Shown here: positions 24,790 through 35,193 of the stretch, in pieces
How the letters are laid out: every line of letters begins with the position of its first letter
Numbering within the stretch: the stretch's first letter is position 1
NCBI RefSeq assembly: GCF_002105155.1
Contig: NW_019029013.1
Coordinates: forward strand, 372,001-436,000
DNA from: Lobosporangium transversale
Taxonomy: Eukaryota; Mortierellomycota; Mortierellomycetes; Mortierellales; Mortierellaceae
Direction: 5' to 3'
Length of the DNA stretch: 64,000 bases
Notes under the pieces: model-generated
Told to the model about the DNA's origin: nothing
The model's database searches: none
The model's input: the letters and a program-made list of their open reading frames with translations, nothing else
Made by a program: the position numbers and the translations under genes

Positions 24790-27612
24790 ATGAGCCAGGA
24801 ACCAGATGCAGGTTTGCATGCGCAGCCAGCACCTGAGCAATCGTCAACACCCCGACAGCACCAGCAACAACAGCTCGCTCTAGAAGAGCCTATAGATGCA
24901 AAGCATTTGGAGCATATTGCGATCCACAACCCACGTAGAATCCTCTTCCTATACGGATCGCAGACAGGCTGCGCTCAGGATGTGGCCGAGAATGCGGCAA
25001 GAGAAGCCAGGCGGATGCACTTTAGCGCCACAGTCTCTGCCATGGATGATTATGATCGGGTAAAGATAATATAAGCTTTTTATGGAAAGGAAAGCGCCAA
25101 GTGCTACTATACTCTCTTTTTTTTTTTCCGAAAATTTGACAATAGAAAGGTATAATATTATTATTATTATTGTTATTTCTAACTAGAGCCTTTTAATCCG
25201 AGAACACTTTGTTGTGTTCGTTGCGTCAACGACAGGTCAAGGAGAGGAACCAGATAACATGAAGAAGTTCTGGAAGTTCTTGTTAAGAAAGTCTCATCCG
25301 AATGATGCATTAGATCATATGGAGTTCACCGTCTTTGGGCTTGGAGACTCATCGTACATCAAGTATGTTTATATAGCGCACTTTTTTTTTTGACTCTTTT
25401 ACCAGAAAACTTATTGATTCATGTGCTGACATACTATCTATCTATGCTAAACAGGTTCAATTGGCCTGCTAAGAAGCTATATAAGCGACTACTCCAGCTT
25501 GGAGCGACTTGCTTTTATGAGCCAGCCTACGCTGACGATCAGCATTATCTAGGGTAAGTCTAGCGACTTTTCTTTCTTTCTTTTTTTTTTTACTATAAGT
25601 GAGAATGATCGCAATATATCCATATTTACTTTACACTCATACATTTGTCTGGGTATTGCTTCAAGTGTCGACGGAACGCTTACGCCATGGTTGGAAGGTC
25701 TCTGGAAAGTGGCGCTAGAGAAGTACCCCCTCCCTGCGCATCTCGAGATAATTCCAAGGGACGTTATTTTCCAGAATAGCTTCAGTCTCAAATTTGATCC
25801 ACAGGAAAATGGGTCCTCAATGACTACCCTTGCAGACCCTAATCCACAACCCCAATGTCAGCAATCTATTCAAAGCTTCAACAAAGAGCCAGGTAGCTAT
25901 TTGGCAACTCTCATAAAGAACAAGCGCATTACAGACCCTAACCATACACAGGATGTGAGACACATCGAATTATTGATCAAGGACCCTGTTTTCCCTGGAT
26001 ATCACCCTGGCGATGTGTTGACAATGCGCCCCTGTAACCTAAAGACGGACGTGGATGAGTTTCTAGAGTACAATGGCTGGACCGCTATTGCGGATGATCC
26101 ATTTACAATTGTTGAGAATTTTTCAGGTATTTAATTTCTTACAGCCGTGAAGCAAATTTCGAGAAGTCTGTGCGCCATTTACACATACGATTGACTTTTT
26201 TTTTCTAAAAAAAAAAAAAAAAAAAAAAATCTAGATCGCCCTCTGCCGAAGCATATTCCTCATCGGCAGACAATTCGTTCATTGCTAATGAACCACTTGA
26301 ATGTATTTTCAACGCCCAGGACCAGTTTCTTCCAGCTTTTAATATATTTTACAGCAAATGAAGATGAAAAAGAGAAGCTTCGAGAGTTTGTTTCTCCAGC
26401 AGGTCAGGATGAACTCTATTCATACTGTCATCGCATGCGCAGGACCATTTTTGAAGTCCTTAAGGACTTTAGAGACGTCAAGGTTCCGTTAGACTATATC
26501 TTGGATCTATTTCCTATCATCATGCCTCGAAGTTTTTCGATCGCTTCAGCTCCTCTTGTGTCCGTCCAGGAACAGCATCAACAACGCCGGCATGATTCAG
26601 TGCGCAGCAATGTTGCGAGTAATGGTGTCAGTAAAATAAACCATACAAGCAATGGAGATGTCATCACTTCTGATGAAGATACAAGGGGTGAATTGGAATG
26701 GAAGGTGGATTTATGTATAGCAATAGTTCATTATAAAACAAAATTGTTCAAGTGGCGTACTGGTGTATGTACACGATGGCTCAAAGCTCTTCAAGCAGCG
26801 GTGAATGAGCAAGATGGCCCTGTTAATGAAGAAGCTGCAAATACTGCTAGCTCTGCAGAGTCATCGGAGGAAATAGCAACATCAACAATACCATCCAAGG
26901 AGCCTCCAGCACAATTCTGGGTCCGTATTCAACGTGGGACTTTGAAGCTGCCAAAAGACCCGGCTGTACCTGTTATTTGTATCGGACCAGGTAATAATCA
27001 GCAGGTTATAAAGGGCAGGTCTTTTTTTTCTTGCAAACACGAACAAAATAGCCTGTCATACCAACTCCTTTTTTATTATACATTTGGATTCTTAGGGACG
27101 GGAGTAGCGCCAATGAGAAGTTTTTTGCACCATAGAATCTATGCTCAAGGGGCCACTGAGAACGTGTTGTTCTTTGGATGTAGAAAGCGGAAGATGGATT
27201 ATCATTACCGTGAAGAATGGGAACAATTGGAACGGGAGGGGTACCTTAAGCTCTTTACCGCGTGTTCACGAGATCAGGTCAGTTTAGTCAACAGTTTTTC
27301 TTTTTTTAGCTTTGTTTCTGCGGACCAATTGCTCTACTCACTCGTATATTGGTTTTGTTGCTTTCGAAATAGGAGGAGAAAATATATGTGCAGCATCTGA
27401 TTGAGCAACAAGCCCCTTTGGTGTGGGATTATCTACATGAGAAGCAAGGCATGATCCTGTTATCGGGTAGCTCTAGCCGAATGCCAACGGATGTTACACA
27501 AGCATTGCATAAAGTGATTGCCGCGCAGGGTCAGATGTCGGTGGAGCAAGCAACTACATATTTGGCTCGAGTTGAGAAGGAAGGTCGTTTCCAGCAGGAA
27601 TGTTGGTCTTAA
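24790..27612 (+). CDS. TAH18: NADPH-dependent diflavin oxidoreductase Tah18/NDOR1
   Basis: Seven exons: 24790-25059, 25187-25362, 25455-25553, 25666-26126, 26235-26990, 27096-27277 and 27373-27612; 727 residues. Flavodoxin (FMN) domain: phosphate loop YGSQTGCAQ at 55-63, STTGQGE, then FGLGDSSY and the NWPAKKL and GVDGTL blocks. FAD domain: PRSFSIAS and the pyrophosphate motif GVCTRWL. NADPH domain: GPGTGVAPMRS restored by splicing exon 5 to exon 6, then FFGCR and GSSSRMP. The C-terminus Y..RVEKEGRFQQECW is the family's terminal Trp signature. It passes electrons from NADPH to Dre2 (anamorsin) in cytosolic Fe-S cluster assembly. The FAD domain carries an Asn/Ser/Gln insertion after SIASAPL (coding about 26560-26690) and a Glu/Ser-rich one at about 26800-26900. 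Confidence 0.95.
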
Positions 27613-27725
27613 AAAGAAAGAGCACTAATAGAAATACCACAATAAAAATAAAAATCGCACGCAACTTTTGTAGAGACGCCACCAATTTCTTTTTCAGAAT
27701 CTTTCCCTGCAAATCAAACCAGCAA

Positions 27726-29511
27726 ATGCATGTGCCACGTAACATTGAATTAATCTTGAGATCCTTCACAAGAATGAACCGCCTAAAATCAAGACGATGG
27801 CACTCAGCTTACATTCCTCAAGATCGTCTTATTCGGCTCAGAAGTTGCTTGAATTTTAGATACAAGCAAAGAAATATTATTTTGGAACTGGTCGTGTTGA
27901 CAAACAATAAAAACAACATCAGCAGCAAGGAGAAATGGATACACGAAGTGCTCCAGAGCGATACTATGTACTTTAATTACAGCACCAGACGTTTGAGTGC
28001 TATCAAAGCTCCCTTAGTTGGGACTGTTACAAGTTATGCCCCACATACAAATCGCAGGATAAAGGCTATGCAATATTCAACATCTGCTGCTCAGAAGACA
28101 TCAGGGCCAGAATCAGGAGATGGCTCGTTTTACTCTCTTTCACCTTATCCAGATACAGAGGATTTCGGGTTTGGACGATGTAAGAACCCAACTCAGCTTG
28201 AAAAGAGCATTGAGTCCTACCTCAAGAGCCATCCAGAACCGACAGAGCGCGTCCTAGTTACTATGTTGACTGTATGCAGGGATCTAGCTGAGGTAGCAGT
28301 TCCAGTATTCCCAGCAACAAGATCAAAACAGGATTTGGCGTGCACTGGTCTAAAAGGACATGGAGACCCAGGAGGAAGAACCAAGGGAAAAGAGAAAGTA
28401 CAGAAACAGCAAGGGCCAAGGACACACGATATAAAGGCAACTCTTTTGAAGACAATCCTGGACTCCTCTAGATTCACTTCGGACGATGTATTCAGAGTCG
28501 CACGCGCAATCTATTACAGCTTGGCTATGGGTAAATTCTATCATGCCGCGGGCGCCAGCAATTGGAAAATTAGTGGTGATGGCGATGACAATTGTGATGG
28601 CTCTAATACTGGGTCACAGTTCCCATCGTCATCGTCATCGTCATCGTCATCAGATACCTTGAAGAGTAAGGATCGACCAAGCCCATCAAACCAAATCACT
28701 AATGCTTTCTTGGATGTCTGTGCGGTTACAGGCAACTTTGACGAGGCATATGCAGTCGTCAAGGAGATGATGCAAAGTCCACAAGGGAATATCAAACCTG
28801 ATCTCATGACTTATCGATATGTTCTGAAAGCAGCCACGACGGCAGGCCGTTCCTATTCTAAGGCCAACAATGTGATAGCAGAGAAAGAGATTGAAGTTAA
28901 AGTCAATATCGTAATTGATGAAGCTAGCGAGGCGCTATACCGACAGTCAAGGATGGCATTCTGGATGAAAATAGGCCTTGGAGGTCTCGCTGGTGCCGCT
29001 GTTGGGAAGTTCACGATGCTGGGGATTATGGCTCTACCATCTTCTAGAGCTCTAATTCAGGATACTAATGCCGGTGTAGGTATCAGTACTGTTGATCACG
29101 CAGGATCGGATGTACTAGCTGAAAACAGAATAGATATAGTAGGTTCGCCACAGTCCGTAGATGGAATTCTTGAGCTTTTGGCAAGTCAAGAGGTAGCTAT
29201 GGGGGTAGGCCTTGTAGCTGGTCTATTAACAGCAGGGTATGTCATCCGGTCTAGTACTAGTCAGTCAGTGGCAACAACGGCAGTAACAACAGAAGCAGCA
29301 GCGACGGTCCCGATCTCTACTTCGAAAGCTGTTCTTACGGAGACTGTGCCTTCCAATAAAAGCAAGGCACAGCGTCCTTATCGGCAACACCATCATCCTA
29401 ATGATAGAGAGCCTTCTATTTCCCTTCCTCGTGCAAAATTATTTGGCCTTTACTTTCCAGATCTGGCCACGACTAACAAGAATGAGATTCGAGATTACTT
29501 GAAAAGTCTGC

Positions 29512-29516
<5 letters not shown>
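27726..29516 (+). CDS. PPR-like mitochondrial protein with two C-terminal hydrophobic segments
   Basis: Single exon. The frame is open from an ATG at 27600, which would overlap Tah18 by 13 bases; the Met at 27726 (596 residues) or 27774 is a likelier start. The N-terminus is rich in Arg, Ser and hydrophobics with few acids, as in mitochondrial presequences. A helical-hairpin repeat of pentatricopeptide type is visible (AFLDVCAVTGNFDEAYAVVKEM, then IKPDLMTYRYVLKAA; coding about 28695-28840). Two glycine-rich hydrophobic stretches follow (MKIGLGGLAGAAVGKFTMLG and VAMGVGLVAGLLTAGYVI), suggesting a membrane-anchored organellar RNA-binding protein. A (TCATCG)n tract at 28623-28650 encodes poly-Ser. 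I do not recognise the precise family. The TAA stop begins an A-run of 30 bases. Confidence 0.72.

Positions 29517-29544
<28 letters not shown>
29515..29544. repeat. A-run of 30 bases starting in a stop codon
   Basis: The run begins with the second base of the TAA stop of the PPR-like gene. Four other genes in the window show the same arrangement with shorter runs. Confidence 0.95.
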
Positions 29545-29545
<1 letters not shown>

Positions 29546-29917
29546 AGAAATAGCAACGGCAATATCCCTAAAATTTAATTGATATAATTGATGCCGATGT
29601 TCTTCCAACGGTTATGACATGCAGTTTTTCAGCACAAAAAACTTTAAAAAGATAGAAGATCTTGCTATTTATGCTCCTGTTCATCTGTACATCACGCGAT
29701 GGAGAACCGGAAATAGTGCTTTTTATTTTATTTTATTCTTATTTTCTTTTTTGTGTGACATGAAATTGATGGATATCAATGGGAGAATTTATGCAGGGGC
29801 GAGATTCCCGTTACATCTCTTTTTGTTGTTGTCTTAATCATCTTCATCTTCAGTCCTCTTCTTTCTTTTTCTTTCCCTTCTTTCCTTCCTTCCTTTCTTC
29901 TTTCTTTATTCTTCATC
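29545..29917. other. Intergenic spacer
   Basis: Spacer between the PPR-like gene and the first helicase half-gene, with a CTTT-rich pyrimidine tract at 29840-29915. No remnant of a RecA1 helicase domain is seen upstream of the RecA2 half-gene. Confidence 0.6.
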
Positions 29918-30608
29918 ATGACAGTTGAGCTCAACAATGACAAGGTAGGAAAAAAAGAAAAAAAAAAAAAGTATGTTCAGCCTGTATATATCAGTTGCTA
30001 ATTGTTAATGCTCATTCTTTACCTTTTTTTTCCTCTCATCTTTCTCCCTTTATGTCTCCTCCTTTCTCCTTTTGTCCCAGCCATTGCCGTCTCTCGATGG
30101 TCTGCAACACTATTACATCCCCTTGGAAAAAGAGGAATGGAAACTGGATACACTTCAGGATCTGTTTGAAAGTGTCGTGATGACCTATGTAATCCTATAC
30201 TGTAACACAATTGAGAGTGCGAAGCAAGTTCAGGAAAAATTACAAGGCGGCATGAACGTCGATACAGGAATAGTGTACGCTGGAATGGATCAAGATGAAC
30301 GTCAAAATGTTTTGAGCGATTTCCGAAATGGGATGCATCGAGTCCTGGTTGTGGTAGACTTGCCCAGATCCAGTGTGGAGGTTGTAGCACAGATCGGAGT
30401 ATATATTAATTATGATCTGCCAGTTATTCCAGCAGACTATGCACATCGAGTTGGATCGAGCGACAGCCGGTTTGGACGTCGAGGCGCTGTGTTCAACTTT
30501 GTGGTCACAGAGGGAGAACATGCGCAATTGAAAGACATAAGAGAGTTGGAAGTGTATTATTCAGCTGAGATTACAGAAATGCCCATGAACATTACAGAGT
30601 TAGTATAA
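29918..30608 (+). CDS. Half-helicase: degenerate RecA2 domain of eIF4A type
   Basis: Exon 1 (29918-29944, MTVELNNDK) splices in phase 0 to 30081-30608; 184 residues. The product is collinear with only the C-terminal RecA domain of eIF4A/FAL1: LDGLQHYYIPLEKEEWKLDTL, motif IV VILYCNT, VYAGMDQDERQNVLSDFRNG, INYDLP, and the closing block EVYYSAEITEMPMNITELV. The catalytic motifs are altered: motif V, normally ARGIDV, reads PRSSVEV, and motif VI, normally HRIGRSGRFGRKG, reads HRVGSSDSRFGRRG with a lost Arg and one extra residue. No RecA1 domain is present in this gene; one sits 570 bases downstream as a separate gene. It has its own start and intron, so it may be an expressed pseudo-helicase module or a decaying duplicate. 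The TAA stop runs into 11 A residues. Confidence 0.72.
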
Positions 30609-31181
30609 AAAAAAAAAGGTTTACCAAAGTAATTATAAACAATAATATTCTAAAGCTAGGGGTTTTTGTGGACGGTTTATATCCATTAATGATGGCGAAA
30701 CACCAATCCATATTATGCCATATCACGCGTCTTTTATTCATACACTTCATACGCTGTTGCGGACCCAGCGCCATTACAATCCATTAATACAGAAGATAAT
30801 CATGTTATCACGTGCATCATATCATTCTTACATTGTTGGTGATGGTTCTGTTGTCAATGAACAACAAATTAAATAAGGTAGGAGAATCACATGTCTCATA
30901 ATTTTGACTTAGGGAATCAAAAGAAGGTTCTTCAGCCTTCCTCCATCTCCATTCATTTATTTCAATCATTGTCATGTTGAATCTTCTTTCTTCAACGCCA
31001 GCAACGCAAGAAACTTGTACTTACCGAAAATCTGCTCTTTTTGATTTTTCCTTTTTCAATTACAAGAATTTTATAAAGCAAACCATTTATATTTGAAAAG
31101 ATCTAAGCAAAAAGAGCGAACAGCACAGATCTCTGGCAGAAAACCATAGTAGAAACGTCTCTATGGTCTAACTTTTCGCAC
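30609..31181. other. Spacer between the two half-helicase genes
   Basis: AT-rich spacer with no ORF of note. I see no additional helicase fragments here. Confidence 0.6.
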
Positions 31182-32112
31182 ATGGCATCCGACAATGAAA
31201 CTCAGCTTAAAAGCCTTGAAGTCCTTGAATACAAGGAAGAGGTAAATACAGAGTTTTATAAATAAAATCATTCTTTCGTATTGAGCAACCTTGTACCTGT
31301 CTCTCATTCTCATTTACTCTACCTTCTCTTTCTGACGTCTTGATAGACTAGCTGGGAAGACTTGGGTCTCGATCTGGATCTACTACGTGGCATATATAAC
31401 TACGGGCATGTTGGAGAAAAGTCGATGATAAATTATAATTGAGACAATTGACAGCCTTTTGTTTCACTGACTTACTGACAAACTGGCTGATTGACTGAGT
31501 GGCAAAAAATATATTGGTTGATCCTAATATAGGCTGATAATCCCCAGGCACGTTCAACACCGCGCTATCCCAGCCATACTCCATGGCCACGATGTCATCA
31601 TCGATGCCCCTGACATGGCAGGCAAAACTATAGCTCTAATTCTTTCTGCACTTCAAGCTATTGATATTTCCAATCCGGAATGCCAAGTGTTGATTCTTGT
31701 ACCAGTCCCAGACATGGTGCCAAAGATCCATCACAAAATACAGGTGCTAACTCAGTTTATGATGCAACTGATTACGTTTGAATGTATGAGCGCCAGATCG
31801 GCTCTTCCTGTCCATGAGGTGATATCTCGGTTAAGACAAGGTACCCAATTGATCGTGAGCACACCAGGACGTGTATATCCTCATCTTCTTGGGCATAATT
31901 CACTCAGGTCTGATATGATCCGGATAGTTATGCTGGATGAGGTAGAAGAGATTTTATCAAGAGGGTTCGAGACTATAGTAACCGACATCTTGGCCCATCT
32001 TCAGCAAAATGTACAGCTGGTACTAGCTACACCTACGCTCAAAGGCGATCCTGCGATAGAGAGAATATTAGGGCGTTTAAAAGATCTAGTCCATATTACA
32101 CAGATATCTTAA
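31182..32112 (+). CDS. Half-helicase: degenerate RecA1 domain of eIF4A type (possible pseudogene)
   Basis: Exon 1 is 31182-31241, exon 2 about 31347-31405, exon 3 from 31533 (or 31548) to 32112; about 230 residues. The protein follows eIF4A from its N-terminus: WEDLGLDLDLLRGIYNYG, then VQHRAIPAILHGHDVI, motif I APDMAGKT (normally AQSGTGKT), LIVSTPGR retained, motif II LDEVEE in place of LDEADE, motif III ATPT in place of SAT, and it stops after the RecA1 domain. The exon 2/3 junction lacks a GT donor in the right phase; a GC donor at 31406 joined to the acceptor ending at 31532 restores exactly the eIF4A spacing (GLIIPRHVQHRA against GFEKPSAIQQRA). Otherwise a frameshift must be assumed. GKT and DE survive, so nucleotide binding is conceivable, but helicase action is unlikely. 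It converges on UAP1. Confidence 0.6.
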
Positions 32113-32239
32113 TAACGCGGCATGAATGTAATGGGTGCAGGCATTGCCGACCGCAATAGTTCCCGTTGTCTTCTAAAATCATATGCTACCCTTTTATGGG
32201 TCACAAAATGTCTTAAACAGCAGCGGAATATGCTAATCC

Positions 32240-33778
32240 TTAGTAATCTACAAAAGCTGCATCCTCTTGATTCTCCAATATCCCCGGAAGGATTGTCTTG
32301 CCCTTGACCCACTCAAGTCCTTCGCCAGCATAGCTTAGACGAGGTCCAATCTCAAAGCCTATCCTCATCTTTGTTGGCCCATCGGATTTAAATACGTCCC
32401 CGCCTTGTACATGCCCTCCTGCTTCTTCGATCCATCGGATATGTAGACGCTCTAGATCTCTCCTGGCAGTACTAGGTGAATCCAAGCCACTGGAGTTCTT
32501 GATGGGCGAGAATTCTCTAGATCGCTCCACCTCCAGACAGGCGAATCGCTCTGCTACTGGAAATACGTCAAAGATAAATAGCTCTAATTTGATGCCATTG
32601 GGTTTTTTGGGACTGATGAGGTGTCCGGATTCAAGATCAACGTATGGGATCTTTTTAGTTGCTTGATGATAAATAAGGACGCTTTGGTCCCTTGACTTTA
32701 AAATATTTGCTATCTTCTGCAAAAAATCCAATGAGCAGATCTGGTTGCAGATGTTGCCTGCTCTGTATACTAATTCACCCGTGGAGCGATCCTCTAACAC
32801 GGCGAGCTCCGGATCCATTTCTGAATACTCCACGACCTTGATCTTGCCCCCAAGTCGACAAATCACGCCTAAGGGTTCTGCAGCCACGGTCTTTGGCGCC
32901 GCCTTAGCGGTTACATCTGAACCTTCTTTTATTGCATGTCCAATCCCAACAGGATCACCAATTTTGATCAGGATATTGTCGACAGAGTAACAGTGTATGT
33001 ATCGAATGCCTCGCTCTTGTAGCTCTTCTAGGACTTTTTCACTGTGCAACGCCCAATAAAGGCCTCCGTTACCATTGGGAGAGGTTGCGATCAAGTTCTT
33101 ATGGTTCAACAGAAATTTGCCATCCATGCCAAAGCATGGGATTACACCCTGTTCAAAGATGATGATATTTTCGGGCGACAGTCCAAAGTACTCATGCTCC
33201 TTCAAAAATACCTCTGTTTGGTGTCGGGTGGGTCCCGAGGTCATGATGCACCACGGAACCACTACTTCTGGGATTGATTCGACAGCCTGATGTGTCCTTT
33301 TGGCTTTCTCTATCCTTGCAAGCTCCTGTAGTTTCAGAATTCGCTCTGCTTGAATTTGGAAGAGTGTTTTGTGGGATGGTAAACCAATATCGCGGTAGCA
33401 GCCCTTTGGTAGTAAAGTCCCCAGTCGAGTTCCTTGTCCACCAGCTAAGAGGACAACAGCCACATGATTATTGGCAATGGCTTCCATGCCCAGCAATCTC
33501 CACTCTTCTTTTTCCTCGGCAGAGCATGATAAGGTCGATTTGACTTCACTTTGTTCCAAAGGTGTAAGATCTGCAAAGATGGAGGAGGTGTTATTGGAGG
33601 CTGCAGTCGCCTGAGAAAAAATGACGTTGAGTGCTGCAGGATCAAAGGATTCAAGCTGGGCAAGAAAAGCCTCTTGTTCTTGTTCAGTGAGGTTATCCCA
33701 GAAAGTGAAAACGTGGCCCTGGCCCGCTGCTGTGTACTGACGTTGCACAGCCTCAACCCTTGGACGGTCCAGTACCAT
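32240..33778 (-). CDS. UAP1: UDP-N-acetylglucosamine pyrophosphorylase
   Basis: Single exon, 512 residues counted from the Met at 33778; the frame stays open further upstream to 33994, but that part is a hydrophobic read-through of the promoter. The uridyltransferase signature LAGGQGTRLG is at residues 111-120, followed by PKGCYRDIGLPS, then WCIMTSGPT, GVIPCFGMDGKFLL, SPNGNGGLYWAL, YSVDNILIKIGDP and KAAPKTVAAEPLGV. The length fits the family (about 480-520). It makes UDP-GlcNAc from UTP and GlcNAc-1-phosphate in the cytosol, the last step before chitin, N-glycan and GPI synthesis, and is essential in yeast as QRI1/UAP1. The gene lacks introns, unlike most neighbours. Confidence 0.95.
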   Translation of the reverse strand: MVLDRPRVEAVQRQYTAAGQGHVFTFWDNLTEQEQEAFLAQLESFDPAALNVIFSQATAASNNTSSIFADLTPLEQSEVKSTLSCSAEEKEEWRLLGMEAIANNHVAVVLLAGGQGTRLGTLLPKGCYRDIGLPSHKTLFQIQAERILKLQELARIEKAKRTHQAVESIPEVVVPWCIMTSGPTRHQTEVFLKEHEYFGLSPENIIIFEQGVIPCFGMDGKFLLNHKNLIATSPNGNGGLYWALHSEKVLEELQERGIRYIHCYSVDNILIKIGDPVGIGHAIKEGSDVTAKAAPKTVAAEPLGVICRLGGKIKVVEYSEMDPELAVLEDRSTGELVYRAGNICNQICSLDFLQKIANILKSRDQSVLIYHQATKKIPYVDLESGHLISPKKPNGIKLELFIFDVFPVAERFACLEVERSREFSPIKNSSGLDSPSTARRDLERLHIRWIEEAGGHVQGGDVFKSDGPTKMRIGFEIGPRLSYAGEGLEWVKGKTILPGILENQEDAAFVDY

Positions 33779-34955
33779 GAGAGAGGGGAGAAAAAAAAAA
33801 ACCAGGAGTGTGGCGATGAATTCGGGATCTACCAAACAGACAGCAAATAACAAACAATGAAGGCTCTGTGAGTAATGTTGAAAGTATGGCTTTTGGGGCG
33901 ATGTCAGTGATGAAAGTAATCTGAATAGTGTAAGTAATTTGCACAAAGTAATTGATGTGAGTAATGCTTGTTCCAAGTCGACCATGACTGTCAAGGTGAA
34001 TGAATGTGCTTTCCTCTAATTTCACTTTGTGAAGTATATTACATTGCGATGCTGTCATTGAGAGGTTTCATTTCCAATTGTGTGTTAAATCAATAACGCT
34101 TTCCTTTCTGGGTGTGCGCGACTACGTTGCATGAACTTTGCCAAATGCTCCTTTTGGCCTTGCTCTCGTAGTCTTGCAGTGATGAATACCAGTTTCTACG
34201 CAAACATGTCTTTGAACGGAGAAAGTACATCTATCTGTCTTCCTTTGGTTGCTGATACAAGGTGGTTTGATGGAGATAAAATGTAGCTGCTCAACACTTT
34301 CTGTTACGATCGCACAGCGTGTCTGTGCCTGCATGAACTAAATTCTGTCAAAATAGCACAAGATCGTGTTTTCCGCCTCGGAAACATTGACGTGAACACA
34401 AATAAGAACAATCTTTGTGTACTTCCATGTTGTCGTTGATGTAGGCAATGGTCCAAAAATATCTCTGCAATGTACAACAACAACAAACCTAGTCAGTTAA
34501 ACCAAAAGGCTTGACATATCTCGGAGAGGAAAGGTCCCTAATTGCCAGGTATCCAGGAAAGAAAGTAGAGAGCAGGAGCAAAACTGCTCTTCTCTCTTTT
34601 TCCTTTCTCTCTCTTTTGTAATTCAGCTCTCGGGCCTTTCTTTTTTACCCATCCGCGCTCTCTTTTTCTCTCTCTCTGTTAAGAGTCGTCAATCCTTCAA
34701 CAACAACATTATTTGAAGTTGTGGATTTTAATTAGTGAAAGGAAAAAAAAAAAAAAAAAAAGACCGGCCACCACTAGTCGACATAGGGCTCTCCACACCA
34801 CAAGGTTGCTCTTGTTCGTGTTCTCGTGCTCGTCAACCAGAACGAAGTTTACAAGAAAAAAAAAAAAGTTGTCTGCTCTCTCTCTTTTTCTTGTCCCATT
34901 ATTCCCATTCGAACGCTATTTTATAAACGACTTTTATTTTTTGTTTTTTTTTGCC
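33779..34955. other. Divergent intergenic region
   Basis: Upstream region of UAP1 (minus) and the coiled-coil gene (plus). Pyrimidine-rich blocks at 34590-34680, short A-runs at 34741-34760 and 34855-34867, no convincing ORF or RNA gene. Confidence 0.6.
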
Positions 34956-35161
34956 ATGACCTTTTCCACTCATGATGACCATGAAGAACAGGATGAAGTA
35001 AGAACCAACAGTTAATTTGCGAGAATGTCAATGCAGTGACAGTAGATGGGCGGGGGACAAAAAGAGCGAAACACAAGGAAAGAAAATTGAGGGTACAAAG
35101 GTCGCTTTTGAAGACTGTTCCTTGGGCACAAAATAAGCTGATACAAACCATTCCACATATT

Positions 35162-35193
<32 letters not shown>

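Noticed and set aside
33779-33994. N-terminal extension of UAP1 to an upstream Met
   Set aside because: Hydrophobic, not conserved in the family; the Met at 33778 gives the usual N-terminus and length.
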